Numbered from the stretch's first letter, positions 9,773 through 18,438 are shown. The stretch: 64,000 nt of DNA from Metaclostridioides mangenotii (GCF_018917235.1 NZ_JAHLOF010000002.1:248001-312000); one strand, 5' to 3'. Numbers and translations: made by a program. The notes: generated from the sequence alone by a model not told the origin.

Positions 9773-10963
9773 TTGGAAAGAGTTATTGGTACAGTTGTTA
9801 GGGGACTACGTTGTCCAATCATTAAAGAAGGCGATAAAATTGAGGATATAGTTATAGAAAGTGTACTTAAAGCTTCAGAAGTTGAAGGATTTACTATAAA
9901 TGATAAGGATATAATTACTGTAACTGAATCAGTAGTTGCACGTGCTCAAGGAAATTATGCTTCTATAGATAATATCGCTAAGGATGTTAAATCTAAATTT
10001 GGTGACGATACTATTGGTGTAATATTCCCTATCTTAAGTCGTAATCGTTTTGCAATCTGCCTTCGTGGTATAGCAAAGGAAGCTAAAAAAATAGTATTAA
10101 TGTTAAGCTATCCATCTGATGAAGTTGGAAATCATCTAGTTGATTTAGATATATTAGATGATAAGGGCGTTAATCCTTGGACAGATGTTTTAACAGAGCA
10201 AGAATTCCGTAATCTGTTTGGGTATAATAAGCATGCTTTCACAGGTGTTGATTACATTGATTATTATAAATCTTTAATTCAAGAATATGGTGTTGAGTGT
10301 GAAGTAATATTCTCAAACAATCCTAAAACTATCTTAAATTATACAAAGAGCGTTCTTACTTGTGATATTCATACAAGATTTAGAACTAAGAAAATTTTAA
10401 AAACAAATGGTGGAGAAAAGATCTATAGCCTTGATAATATATTATGTGAATCTATTGATGGAAGTGGATTTAATGAAGCTTATGGACTATTAGGTTCAAA
10501 CAAATCAACAGAAGAAACAGTTAAGCTTTTCCCTCGTAGCTGTCAACCTATCGTTGATAATATACAAGCTATTCTTAAAGAGAAAACAGGAAAAGATGTT
10601 GAGGTCATGATTTATGGAGATGGAGCTTTCAAGGATCCAGTCGGTAAGATTTGGGAACTTGCTGACCCAGTTGTTTCACCAGCTTATACATCAGGCTTAA
10701 ATGGTACTCCAAATGAAATAAAATTAAAGTATCTTGCTGATAATAACTTCGCTGATTTAAAGGGTGAAGAGCTTAAGAAGGCAATATCAGAATATATTAA
10801 AAATAAGGAATCAGATTTAGTTGGAGCTATGGAATCACAAGGTACTACTCCAAGAAGACTTACTGACCTTATAGGATCATTATCTGATTTAACTTCAGGA
10901 AGCGGAGATAAGGGAACCCCTATTATATTCATCCAAGGTTATTTTGATAATTACACAAAGTAA
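9773..10963 (+). CDS. coenzyme F420-0:L-glutamate ligase-like protein (CofE family)
   Basis: 396 residues from a TTG at 9773, which sits 6 bases after TTAGGAGAG. An in-frame TTG at 9755 lies before that site and is less likely. Motifs typical of the CofE fold (PF01996) include TESVVARAQGNY, SRNRFAICLRGIA and MIYGDGAFKDPVG. CofE adds glutamates to F420-0 in methanogens and actinobacteria. Clostridia of this kind are not known to make F420, so the substrate here is open. The protein is longer than archaeal CofE (about 250 residues). It is monocistronic, opposite the LysR gene, with a terminator behind it. Confidence 0.75.
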   Translation: MERVIGTVVRGLRCPIIKEGDKIEDIVIESVLKASEVEGFTINDKDIITVTESVVARAQGNYASIDNIAKDVKSKFGDDTIGVIFPILSRNRFAICLRGIAKEAKKIVLMLSYPSDEVGNHLVDLDILDDKGVNPWTDVLTEQEFRNLFGYNKHAFTGVDYIDYYKSLIQEYGVECEVIFSNNPKTILNYTKSVLTCDIHTRFRTKKILKTNGGEKIYSLDNILCESIDGSGFNEAYGLLGSNKSTEETVKLFPRSCQPIVDNIQAILKEKTGKDVEVMIYGDGAFKDPVGKIWELADPVVSPAYTSGLNGTPNEIKLKYLADNNFADLKGEELKKAISEYIKNKESDLVGAMESQGTTPRRLTDLIGSLSDLTSGSGDKGTPIIFIQGYFDNYTK

Positions 10964-10969
10964 TAAATT

Positions 10970-11028
10970 AAAAAAGTGGCTACCGTTTCAGTAAATTAAA
11001 AATCAATTAGTGGTAGCTACTTTTTTAG
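10970..11028 (+). terminator. intrinsic terminator after the CofE-like gene
   Basis: AAAAAAGTGGCTACC pairs with GGTAGCTACTTTTTT across a 26-base loop, with only one mismatched or wobble position. Confidence 0.8.
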
Positions 11029-11085
11029 TTATTCAAATAATCAGCAGTGTAAATAATTTTATAATTAATATATAACTATAAAGTA

Positions 11086-11155
11086 AAAATCCACGATATC
11101 TCTATCGTGGATTTCATTGTTGGAGACGAATGAATCGCAGGAATAATACCAACGA
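11086..11155 (-). repeat. terminator-linked repeat, copy D
   Basis: On the minus strand this starts 6 bases after the helicase stop. It reads CGTTGGTATTATTCCTGCG, ATTCATTCGTCTCCAACAATG, then AAATCCACGATA-loop-ATCGTGGATTT. GTTGG pairs with CCAAC where copy A pairs GTGGA with TCCAC. In this copy the conserved ATCCACGA box itself forms the terminator stem. Confidence 0.7.
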
Positions 11156-11161
11156 GCATAT

Positions 11162-12610
11162 CTATAACATCTCTGCTTTAGTAACTTTTCGTGGTCTACC
11201 TTTTATATTTTTAGTCTGTAATGCTTTTAATACCATATCACCTTTGTTATTTAGTACTTCAACATAAGTAGATACATCAAGTACACTTATAACACCAATG
11301 TCTTGTGCACTCATACCTTCTATACTACAAAGTGTACCAACTATATCAACAGGTCTCATCTTAGTTTTTTTACCAGCATTTATATGCAATTTCATGATTT
11401 CTTGACTTAGATTTGCACCTTTATCTTCTTTAATCTTTTGTCTTTGCTCTAACTTCTTATCAAATTCAGACTTTAAGCTCATAACAAATCTTTTACTTGG
11501 TTTCATCTTCATTGTTAATTCCTTGCCTGTGTATGAGTATATTTCAAATATACGTCTTTCATCAGATTTCATAACAAAGGTAATAGCTCTACCTTCTTTA
11601 CCTGCACGACCTGTTCTCCCTATTCTATGAACATAATTTTCTTTTAATACAGGTACATCGTAATTTATTACATGAGTGATATTATCTATATCTATACCTC
11701 TAGCAGCTACATCTGTTGCTATTAGGTATCTAAAATATCCTTTTTTAAAGTTATTCATTACTTTTATTCTCTCATCTTGTTCCATAGCACCATGTATTTT
11801 GTCACATGGATATTTAAGTTTAGTTAATTCATTGTACAGTGAATCTACTTTAACTTGAGTGTTACAGAAAATCACACAGCTATCAGGATTTTCTATTATT
11901 GTTACGTCTTTTAATAAATTTAACTTTCCTGTTTCTTCTACTCTATATCCATCTTGTTGTATTCTTTCTACTGTTAAATTTTTTGCTTTAATTTCTATTG
12001 TAACAGGGTCTTTCATATACTTTTTTGATAATAAATCTATATCATCTGGCATAGTTGCTGAAAATAACATAGTCACACGCTTAGCAGGTAGTGCTGATAT
12101 TATCTCTTCTACTTGTCCTAAGAATCCCATACTAAGCATTTCATCTGCTTCATCTAATACAAGGTATTTTATATTATCTGTTGTGAAGTTTCCTTCTTTG
12201 ATATGATCTATTGTTCTACCTGGTGTTCCAACTACTATATGAGTTTTTTGCTTTAGCTCTTTTGCTTGTAGTTCAAAAGATGATTTACCGTATAACGCTG
12301 GTACCTTTATTCTTTTGAATCTTCCTATGTTAAATATATCTTCCTTAACTTGTATTGCAAGTTCTCTTGTTGGTGTAAGTATTAGTGCTTGTGGTTTGTT
12401 TTCTTCCCAGTCAACTAGTTCACATAATGGTATTGCGAATGTTGCGGTTTTACCACTTCCTGTTTGTGATTTTACTAGTACATCTTTATTTTCTAGTACA
12501 ACTGGTATTACTTCTTGCTGAACTTTTGTTGGTATCTTATAGTTTAGCATATTAAGCGATTTTAGTATCTCATTGCTCAGTTCGTAATCTTTAAAGTTCG
12601 TTTTTGTCAT
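11162..12610 (-). CDS. dbpA: DEAD-box ATP-dependent RNA helicase, DbpA/YxiN type
   Basis: 482 residues with all core helicase motifs in order: [14 protein letters not shown] (I), PTRELA (Ia), GTPGR (Ib), DEAD (II), SAT (III), ARGIDI (V) and HRIGRTGR (VI). A C-terminal domain of about 75 residues (from near residue 405) resembles the DbpA RNA-binding domain (PF03880) and ends in a basic tail. DbpA/YxiN helicases act on 23S rRNA hairpin 92 during large-subunit assembly. It is monocistronic, with repeat copy D acting as its 3' end. The DbpA assignment rests on the C-terminal domain; a CshA-type cold-shock helicase is the alternative. Confidence 0.85.
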   Translation of the reverse strand: MTKTNFKDYELSNEILKSLNMLNYKIPTKVQQEVIPVVLENKDVLVKSQTGSGKTATFAIPLCELVDWEENKPQALILTPTRELAIQVKEDIFNIGRFKRIKVPALYGKSSFELQAKELKQKTHIVVGTPGRTIDHIKEGNFTTDNIKYLVLDEADEMLSMGFLGQVEEIISALPAKRVTMLFSATMPDDIDLLSKKYMKDPVTIEIKAKNLTVERIQQDGYRVEETGKLNLLKDVTIIENPDSCVIFCNTQVKVDSLYNELTKLKYPCDKIHGAMEQDERIKVMNNFKKGYFRYLIATDVAARGIDIDNITHVINYDVPVLKENYVHRIGRTGRAGKEGRAITFVMKSDERRIFEIYSYTGKELTMKMKPSKRFVMSLKSEFDKKLEQRQKIKEDKGANLSQEIMKLHINAGKKTKMRPVDIVGTLCSIEGMSAQDIGVISVLDVSTYVEVLNNKGDMVLKALQTKNIKGRPRKVTKAEML

Positions 12611-12844
12611 TTATATTATCTTCCTTTATGTCATTGTAGTATTTTATATCTATCCTCACTACTAAATAATATCATAAAAATTCTATATCTCCTAATTAGA
12701 AAAAAGTAGTGCCTTTAAATGATTTTTCCATTAATTGAGACTCCCTTTTGTATAATCTCTATCTCCTTATTTAAATATAAAAATAAGCTAGATGTTAGTA
12801 GTAATCACCTCATTATACTAATCTCTTACAGTGAATTTCAATTT

Positions 12845-12926
12845 AAAAAACCATATTGACTATTACATCAATATGGTTTTCGTGGATTTTATTGGTGGAG
12901 ATAATAAGGACGCATAAGAACCTCCA
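12845..12926 (-). repeat. terminator-linked repeat, copy E, at the end of the recombinase
   Basis: The minus strand reads TGGAGG, a variable loop, TATCTCCACCAATAAAATCC, ACGAAAA, then ACCATATTGA-loop-TCAATATGGTTTTTT. The part from CTCCACC onward matches copy B over about 25 bases. The loop before it differs from all other copies and merges with the recombinase reading frame, so an element boundary may fall here. Confidence 0.6.
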
Positions 12927-13012
12927 TTATCCCGTATTTCATCTAGTAGAAACACGTCCACTTGCACAGGCGGCTGATTGCTCACATTGAATATTACAGT
13001 TGCTCTGTGACC

Positions 13013-14239
13013 TCAATCATCGTCGATAAAAATATAGACACTATTAACCATGGCAATCTCGCCAAAAACATAATTAGCGGTTCTTACCGACGCCTTGCCA
13101 ACCTTTAGAGATTCTAAGAGATTGGCTTTTTGTTTGCTGTTTTCTTTCAAAAGACGTTGTAGCCGCTTCAAATTGGGATTGTCTCGCTCATGTTTACAAA
13201 GAGCGGATATTTCACGAGCGATCACGCGCTGATTATCCTCTGTAAGCATGTCCCGTACGACTTCAATTACCTTGTCCTCGATCTTATGCTTGGTGACGGT
13301 AAGGTTTTTACAACCTTTGTTCTTCTCCTTATAGTAGCTATGTAGTTTCCCGCTCTTGCTTGTGCCACTGGTTCCTGTCATGGGTATTAGGCAATGCCCA
13401 CAAAATAGCCTGCCGCTCAAAATGTAGTCCTCTACAGCTTTCCCTCTTCCTCCGGCTCCGATATTCTCAACAAGTCGCTTTTGTACTTTGTCAAATAGTT
13501 CTTTCGAAACGATGCGGGGCAAAGCATCTGGTGTATCGATCCCTTTATAGCTATATATTCCGACATACCTTTTATTTCTCAAAATCGTCCAAAGACTGTT
13601 GTATGTAAATGGTCTTCCGTGAGAAGTCCTCGCACCAAAACCGTTTAAATATTTAATGATTTCCAGCATCGTTGCACCGTTGGCGTACATTTCATACACG
13701 CGAACAATGTGATGGGCGTTCGCATCATCAATAACGATCTGCTTGTCCACAACTTTGAAGCCAAGACCGGGGTTGCTTCCAAGGCTTAAATGTTTAGATG
13801 CGTTGATTGCTCTGCCACGCTGTATCTTCTGCGATAATTCCTGCGAATAGTACGCTGCCATACCCTCTAGCATGGTCTCCATCAATATGCCGCTTGCATC
13901 CTCTGTGTTGACCCGCTCCATTGCGGATATGACCTTGATACCGTTTCTGTTCAGTTTTGCTTTATATATAGCGTTGTCGTACTTGTTGCGGCTAAATCGA
14001 TCAAGTTGGTATACAATGATGTACTCCCAACGCCCACGGACTGAATCTGCAATCATGCGCTGAAAGCCGGGACGTTTTTCCGCGGTCTTTCCGGTTAGCT
14101 TCTGGTCGGTGTATTCACCCATGATGTGATAGCCCTCCCGATTGACGTATTCGCGGCAGACTTTCAAATGTCCCTCTATGCTTTGGGAAGTTTGCTGACC
14201 ACCGGGACTATATCGGGCATATATCACTGCTTTTTTCAT
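13013..14239 (-). CDS. large serine recombinase, C-terminally damaged
   Basis: 408 residues. The resolvase domain (1-150) has YARYS with catalytic Ser11 and QLDRFSRN. A recombinase domain (about 155-270) and a zinc-ribbon-like segment with CGHC and KGC follow, then a coiled-coil region. The end is abnormal. After FGEIA the frame jumps to MVNSVYIFIDDD and a TGA. Downstream, the same frame continues with GHRATVIFNVSNQPPVQVD, which looks like the normal tail of such enzymes. An internal deletion plus a nonsense codon is the simplest reading, so activity is doubtful. The gene is visibly richer in G+C than its neighbours, pointing to transfer. It overlaps the upstream 121-codon gene by 4 bases. 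Confidence 0.75.
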   Translation of the reverse strand: MKKAVIYARYSPGGQQTSQSIEGHLKVCREYVNREGYHIMGEYTDQKLTGKTAEKRPGFQRMIADSVRGRWEYIIVYQLDRFSRNKYDNAIYKAKLNRNGIKVISAMERVNTEDASGILMETMLEGMAAYYSQELSQKIQRGRAINASKHLSLGSNPGLGFKVVDKQIVIDDANAHHIVRVYEMYANGATMLEIIKYLNGFGARTSHGRPFTYNSLWTILRNKRYVGIYSYKGIDTPDALPRIVSKELFDKVQKRLVENIGAGGRGKAVEDYILSGRLFCGHCLIPMTGTSGTSKSGKLHSYYKEKNKGCKNLTVTKHKIEDKVIEVVRDMLTEDNQRVIAREISALCKHERDNPNLKRLQRLLKENSKQKANLLESLKVGKASVRTANYVFGEIAMVNSVYIFIDDD

Positions 14240-14601
14240 TCTGAATCCTCCTTCTCATAAAGATAAGAGTATTTCTCTAACAATATTTCTTTGATTTTTT
14301 CAGTTGCACGCTCAAGTTCTATGTCTAAAAACCATTCTGCTATTATCTTCGGGTCTATAGGAATGGATTTAGGTTTATCACTAGTATAACTAAAGGTAAG
14401 TTTGCCCGTACTAGTAAATAATATAAAATCTTCTAAAGCTTTAATTAAGTTCGTCATAATTCCCTCTTTGAAAAGTGTGTTAAGAATTTCTATAAGTTGC
14501 TTTTCATTATGTTCTTCTGAATATTTTTTTATAATGTTAATAGCGTCTTCCGAAAGTCCTGTATACTCATGGGTTATTAGAGTCGGGATTTTTGGGAACA
14601 T
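14236..14601 (-). CDS. hypothetical protein of the mobile element
   Basis: 121 residues, mostly alpha-helical and acidic at the end, with no recognised domain. Its stop overlaps the recombinase start (ATGA), so the two are co-translated and it is probably element cargo or an accessory factor. No clear ribosome binding site precedes the ATG at 14601, so the 5' end may be truncated. Its base composition is AT-rich, unlike the recombinase. Confidence 0.5.
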   Translation of the reverse strand: MFPKIPTLITHEYTGLSEDAINIIKKYSEEHNEKQLIEILNTLFKEGIMTNLIKALEDFILFTSTGKLTFSYTSDKPKSIPIDPKIIAEWFLDIELERATEKIKEILLEKYSYLYEKEDSE

Positions 14602-14653
14602 TTAATATCATATATTTGTAGTCATAATTTGTCTTAAAATGACTTATGACGAC

Positions 14654-14679
14654 AAAAAAAGGTAGCTTAATTGCTACCC
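14654..14679 (-). terminator. small terminator hairpin of a lost gene
   Basis: On the minus strand GGGTAGCAATTAAGCTACC is followed by TTTTTTT. It resembles the AAGCTACCTTTTT terminator after the tail pseudogene at 16.3 kb and sits below a relic of the same gene's 3' end. Confidence 0.6.
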
Positions 14680-14778
14680 ACCTTAAATCTGTATTAATTT
14701 CTTTTTTGTATTCAGTTGACAAAACAACATAAAAACCCTAGAATAGTTGACTTCAAACTTCAACTTAAAAAATATAAT

Positions 14779-14826
14779 CTACATTAATTTTCTATTTTCC
14801 AACCACGCAACCACTTTTCTATATAT
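14779..14826 (-). pseudogene. 3'-end relic of a second phage tail gene copy
   Basis: The minus strand reads IYRKVVAWLENRKLM and a stop. This matches the end of the pseudogene at 16307-17508, ETYRKVVE-stop-LAKKELM. Nothing else of this copy is recognisable. The 14606-15021 stretch is otherwise AT-rich with no gene. Confidence 0.45.
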
Positions 14827-15021
14827 ATATTTTTGAAATACTCACTTATAAAAAATAAAAACTTATGTTATTTATATAATCCATTCTTTCCCAATTATGC
14901 ACTTTAAACGACCAGTTTTGCTAAAATTATTGAATATTTTTATTTATTTTAGTATACATGTATAAATAGTATCATTTAATTTTATCTATATTCAGAATAT
15001 AATATTTAAAAATTTGTAAAC

Positions 15022-15423
15022 GTGGAGGTGTTAGTTATAAACAAAAATAGATTTTTATTAGTTTCTTTAATATCCTTATTATTTATTTTGAGTACTATAT
15101 TTTATTTAAATAATAGATCAATTGTATTTACTGGTGAATCATCAAATTGGACCGCTAAATACACAGTTCAAAAAAATGACATAAGAAATTTAGAGGTAAT
15201 ATATAAAGATAAAATTAAAAAGGGAGAAGAAATAAAATACATTTGCAAAGTAATTGAAAACGGCGATGAAATAACTCGAATCGAAGATAGCTTAACTGAA
15301 TTTAATGATAAAATTATAGGTAAAAGCAACATTGAGGATCACCTATATAAGAAAAATAATAAATATTTAATTATTATTGAATGGAATAATAAAACAGAAA
15401 AAATATCTTTATTTCGGAAATAA
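15022..15423 (+). CDS. small membrane-anchored protein, unknown
   Basis: 133 codons from a GTG at 15022. One N-terminal membrane helix (about residues 10-28) is followed by an extracytoplasmic domain starting TGESSNWTAKYTVQ. Short F-T-G-E-S-x-N-W domains of this kind occur in uncharacterised Firmicute surface proteins. The best ribosome binding site, GGAGG at 15024-15028, is placed for an ATA at 15037 rather than for a normal start codon. GTG at 15022 or 15028 would have to be used, so translation may be weak. It lies between phage relics, 54 bases ahead of a secreted protein gene. Confidence 0.55.
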   Translation: MEVLVINKNRFLLVSLISLLFILSTIFYLNNRSIVFTGESSNWTAKYTVQKNDIRNLEVIYKDKIKKGEEIKYICKVIENGDEITRIEDSLTEFNDKIIGKSNIEDHLYKKNNKYLIIIEWNNKTEKISLFRK

Positions 15424-15477
15424 TTTAAGAAAGAATAATTTTATTATATTTTAAAAATAAAATAAAGGAGAGTTTTT

Positions 15478-16227
15478 ATGAGAATAATAAGAAAATATCT
15501 TGTATTAACATTATCAATATTTATGATTGGATCATTAGTACCTGTCAATGCAGAAGAAACATCTGGAACTGGTGATAAAACACTTACTTATTCAGAAAAA
15601 CAAATTACAGATGTAGATTCTCTATACAATCTGGCAGAGAGCGGGATTAGCGATGTTGCAGAGAATTCAAATGATGTAGCCACAGTTACAAACCCCGAAA
15701 CTGGAGAGGAAGAATTTTTAGAAACGATGTCAACAACTCAATTAGTTGAGGTGAAACAAGCAAGAAGCGAATCAGAGGAAACATATGTAAAAACAACTTT
15801 TATAAAAGAACCTGAACCAGAGAGTGGAGTAATTCAAACTAGAGCTAGTAAAAACGAAGGTGCCTATGATAAAACAGGTGGAGTAAGAGCATACTCAACA
15901 GTAACATATACAACTTCAAGCGGGGATGGTAAATTTACATACATAAAAATGACTAAAATGTCTGGTGGATTTTCTATAAAAGACAGTTCAATACAAATTA
16001 CTAGCCGCTCTGTTAAAATGAACCAATATGGTAGGTTGTCTGGTAAACAGCAAGGGGTTACAAATACTACAAGTAGAAAGCCTATTAATAATACTTTCGG
16101 TTACAGTGTCCCAAACTGGCCTGCAGTTGGAAGAGGAAGTATAGGATATGATACAGGTGTAGGTATAACAGGCAATTTAAAAAGAGGAACTTACAAGTGG
16201 TCTGTTAATTTTTACAATTCTATATAA
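15478..16227 (+). CDS. secreted protein, unknown
   Basis: 249 residues with a clear signal peptide (basic start, LVLTLSIFMIGSLVPVNA, predicted cut after residue 25). The mature part is acidic to about residue 120. It is then rich in Gly, Thr and Ser with a regular polar pattern that suggests beta structure. No cysteines or catalytic motif are seen. The ATG follows AAAGGAGAG. It ends just before a strong shared terminator. With the preceding membrane protein it may be lysogenic-conversion cargo of the decayed prophage, which is inference. Confidence 0.65.
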   Translation: MRIIRKYLVLTLSIFMIGSLVPVNAEETSGTGDKTLTYSEKQITDVDSLYNLAESGISDVAENSNDVATVTNPETGEEEFLETMSTTQLVEVKQARSESEETYVKTTFIKEPEPESGVIQTRASKNEGAYDKTGGVRAYSTVTYTTSSGDGKFTYIKMTKMSGGFSIKDSSIQITSRSVKMNQYGRLSGKQQGVTNTTSRKPINNTFGYSVPNWPAVGRGSIGYDTGVGITGNLKRGTYKWSVNFYNSI

Positions 16228-16239
16228 ATATAAACAAGA

Positions 16240-16302
16240 GTAGCTTTTTTCAGTACACCCCAATTTAATATTTGGGGGTGTACTGAAATTAAGCTACCTT
16301 TT
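16240..16302. terminator. bidirectional terminator
   Basis: GTAGCTT and TCAGTACACCCC pair with GGGGGTGTACTGA and AAGCTAC, with T-runs on both sides. It separates the convergent secreted protein gene and tail pseudogene. Confidence 0.85.
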
Positions 16303-16306
16303 TACT

Positions 16307-17508
16307 TTACATTAATTCTTTCTTTGCCAATCACTCAACAACTTTTCTATATGTCTCCTCAAAGTCATTACCCACAAATTTAGTTACGTGACCGCTAAAC
16401 TTATCTATATAGTTACTCGCTCCTTTTTTAAGTGCTGTCATATTAATCCTAAAAATTTCGTTTTTGTCTTCATCAATACAATAAATATCAGAACCGCCAT
16501 TTACATATATATCATCAAACTCATTTATTAAAATAGAAATACCATTAAGGTCTTTATACCATTTCCATACACCATTAAAATCAATTTTGTCTACACGTTC
16601 TCTATATAATACGAATGCATTTCCCTTGCTATCTACTCCAATATCTAATGCACCAGATAATAAACCGGTACTACTTGATATTTCATTTAATTCATTATCT
16701 ATTTTTATTACTAGATCATCTCTGCTCCTTTTTCCAATTGCATAAATTATATTGTTTCTAGATGTACCAATATAAAAATCATAACTTCGGTTAAATTCAT
16801 TTGTTTTAATTATTTCACCATTAGAATTTATTTTTTGAATATGACCATTTACATTACGGTGATAAAGTACATAAATATTATCATCATCATCAATAATCAT
16901 ATCTGTAGCACTTGTGTTTAATGTAGCATTTGTACTTTCAAGTTCTTTAGTCCATTCTAATATACCGTTATTATTTAATTTGCTTAATGTGTAAAACCGG
17001 ATAAAACATAAATATTTTTATTAGAATCTAATAGTATTTTTTTAATATTTACTATTCCCTTATATGTCCAAACAATATTTTTTTTCAAATCCATTTTCCT
17101 AATTAAACTAATATTTTTATTTAAGGAAGGAGGAGTACAATATATATATATCTATCTTCATCTATATCAAAATTTCTTAATACATAATCAGCTATACCTA
17201 CAAAGTTATAAGTAGCATTTTTTCTTGATTTTATTGGTAATACAACTTTATCTTACTATTTCTTTAAAGCCTTTATAACTTCCATCTTCCCATTGAACAA
17301 CCCCTATTTCATCCTCAGCAATAGGTGATCTTACTATAATACTATCTATATTATCCTTCATAACTTGCAAACTATCGTTAGCATTTGTAGGCACTTTCTT
17401 GCTAGTAATCGCAGTCGCTAGACCTTCTTTCTTAGTCTGCAAATCTGCACTTATTTGTTATGCTATGTCTACTACTTCTTTTAGACTTGCCCCTGTTTCT
17501 AATGGCAT
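16307..17508 (-). pseudogene. decayed phage tail-associated gene (beta-propeller-like C-terminus)
   Basis: A reading from ATG 17508 (after GGGGGTGATATA) gives MPLETGASLKEVVDIA, then an in-frame TAA at 17458-17460. It continues QISADLQTKKEG and on to 17248. Frameshifts near 17250, 17130 and 16990 are needed to join DKVVLPIKSRKNATYNFVG, LNKNISLIRKMDLK and LSKLNNNGILEWTKELE to the open part at 16331-16900. A TGA at 16331 replaces a tryptophan codon compared with the relic at 14.8 kb. The C-terminal half has repeated IYVL and GSDIYCI blades like NHL/propeller repeats. It is clearly non-functional. The longest surviving open segments are 16331-16900 and 17248-17442. Confidence 0.75.
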
Positions 17509-17519
17509 TATATCACCCC

Positions 17520-17834
17520 CTATAACTTGGATTCTAAACTGTTAAGAACATCTATCGCCCTAAGTCTTTGCCCATAAACTTCTGTATTTAAAGCCTTTGT
17601 CTCAGTTGCTAACTCCTTTAATGCTCCCTCTACTGTTCCACTTACAAAGTTGTTGTCTGTATCTTCTATTGTTACTTTATTTCCTGTAAGTTCTATGTTC
17701 CCTAAGTCTGTAGCAACTTCATTTATTGCTGCAACTAAATTACTTTTATTTTTAGTTACTAATTCATTTTTATCACCAGTTATTTTTTTAAATTTACTTT
17801 CAACAACTTCAATGTCTTTTTTAGTCGCTATCAT
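17520..17834 (-). CDS. phage tail-fibre-like protein fragment
   Basis: From the ATG at 17834 the protein reads MIATKKDIEVVESKFKKITG, then NKSNLVAAINEV, a signature common in phage tail or baseplate-associated proteins of Firmicutes. About 104 residues remain. There is no ribosome binding site before the ATG. The sequence upstream abruptly becomes integrase coding on the opposite strand near 17840, so the 5' part was probably lost in a deletion. The next gene starts 12 bases after its stop. Confidence 0.55.
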   Translation of the reverse strand: MIATKKDIEVVESKFKKITGDKNELVTKNKSNLVAAINEVATDLGNIELTGNKVTIEDTDNNFVSGTVEGALKELATETKALNTEVYGQRLRAIDVLNSLESKL

Positions 17835-17840
17835 TACAGT

Positions 17841-17996
17841 AGGATCGAGGCTGGAGTCCCCCCGAAAACGGTACAAACTTTAATGGGGCATTATGATATC
17901 AGCATAACTATGGATATTTATACTCATGTTATGGGAGATTCTAAACTTGAAGCAGTTGAAAAAATTGATGATTTATTTAATACAAAAAATCTCTAG
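17841..17996 (+). pseudogene. C-terminal remnant of a tyrosine recombinase (phage integrase)
   Basis: The frame reads RIEAGVPPKTVQTLMGH, then TMDIYTHVMGDSKLEAVEKI to a TAG at 17994. LMGH and the tyrosine in IYTHV are the last catalytic motifs of phage integrases. Everything upstream of about residue 330 of a normal enzyme is missing. It lies 94 bases from the tmRNA 3' end, the usual position for an integrase that targets ssrA. Confidence 0.8.
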
Positions 17997-18089
17997 GTGG
18001 TCATATGGTGGTCATAAACAACAAAAATGCCAAAGTTTATTTTCTAAACCTTAGCATTTCCAAAGTGTTCAATCATCATTTTTTAAAAT

Positions 18090-18438
18090 TGGTGGAGACG
18101 AGGGGAGTCGAACCCCTGTCCGTAAGTCTTTTCCTCGTTGCGTCTACGTGTGTAGCCAGCTTAATTAAATCTCGCCCCACATACAGATAAGCGGCAATCT
18201 ATATATGAGACCAGCCCCAGTTGTTCCACTTTAAGTCGAGACACCCATAAAGTAGTTCCCTGCATAGTGACGTCCAGTCTTAGCCGGCAGGAGGGCTAAG
18301 AGGGACGAGCAGCATTAGGCTGCTAACGCGTAATTATCGTCTGCGTTTGTTTTATAAGTTCCCCAGTTTTTACGTGACCCAGAGTAACACGACACGCAGC
18401 CCCAAGTGCCAAACCCACGTCGAAACCTTTACGCCCCC
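18090..18438 (-). ncRNA. ssrA: tmRNA (transfer-messenger RNA)
   Basis: The 5' end GGGGGCGTAAAGGTTTCGAC and the 3' end CGTCTCCACCA form the acceptor stem (GGGGGCG with CGTCTCC). A T-arm GGGGTTCGACTCCCC precedes the 3' end. The tag frame at 18344-18315 reads GCA GAC GAT AAT TAC GCG TTA GCA GCC TAA, i.e. ADDNYALAA. It rescues stalled ribosomes together with SmpB, encoded 89 bases upstream on the same strand. The length of 349 bases is normal. Confidence 0.97.

Noticed and set aside
4835-12926. Regularly recurring repeat considered as a CRISPR array
   Set aside because: Copies are 0.6-4 kb apart with genes between them, vary in sequence and have no spacer structure or cas genes.
18005-18190. Plus-strand open frame overlapping the tmRNA
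   Set aside because: It runs antisense through the tmRNA acceptor and T-arm and has no homologue-like features.
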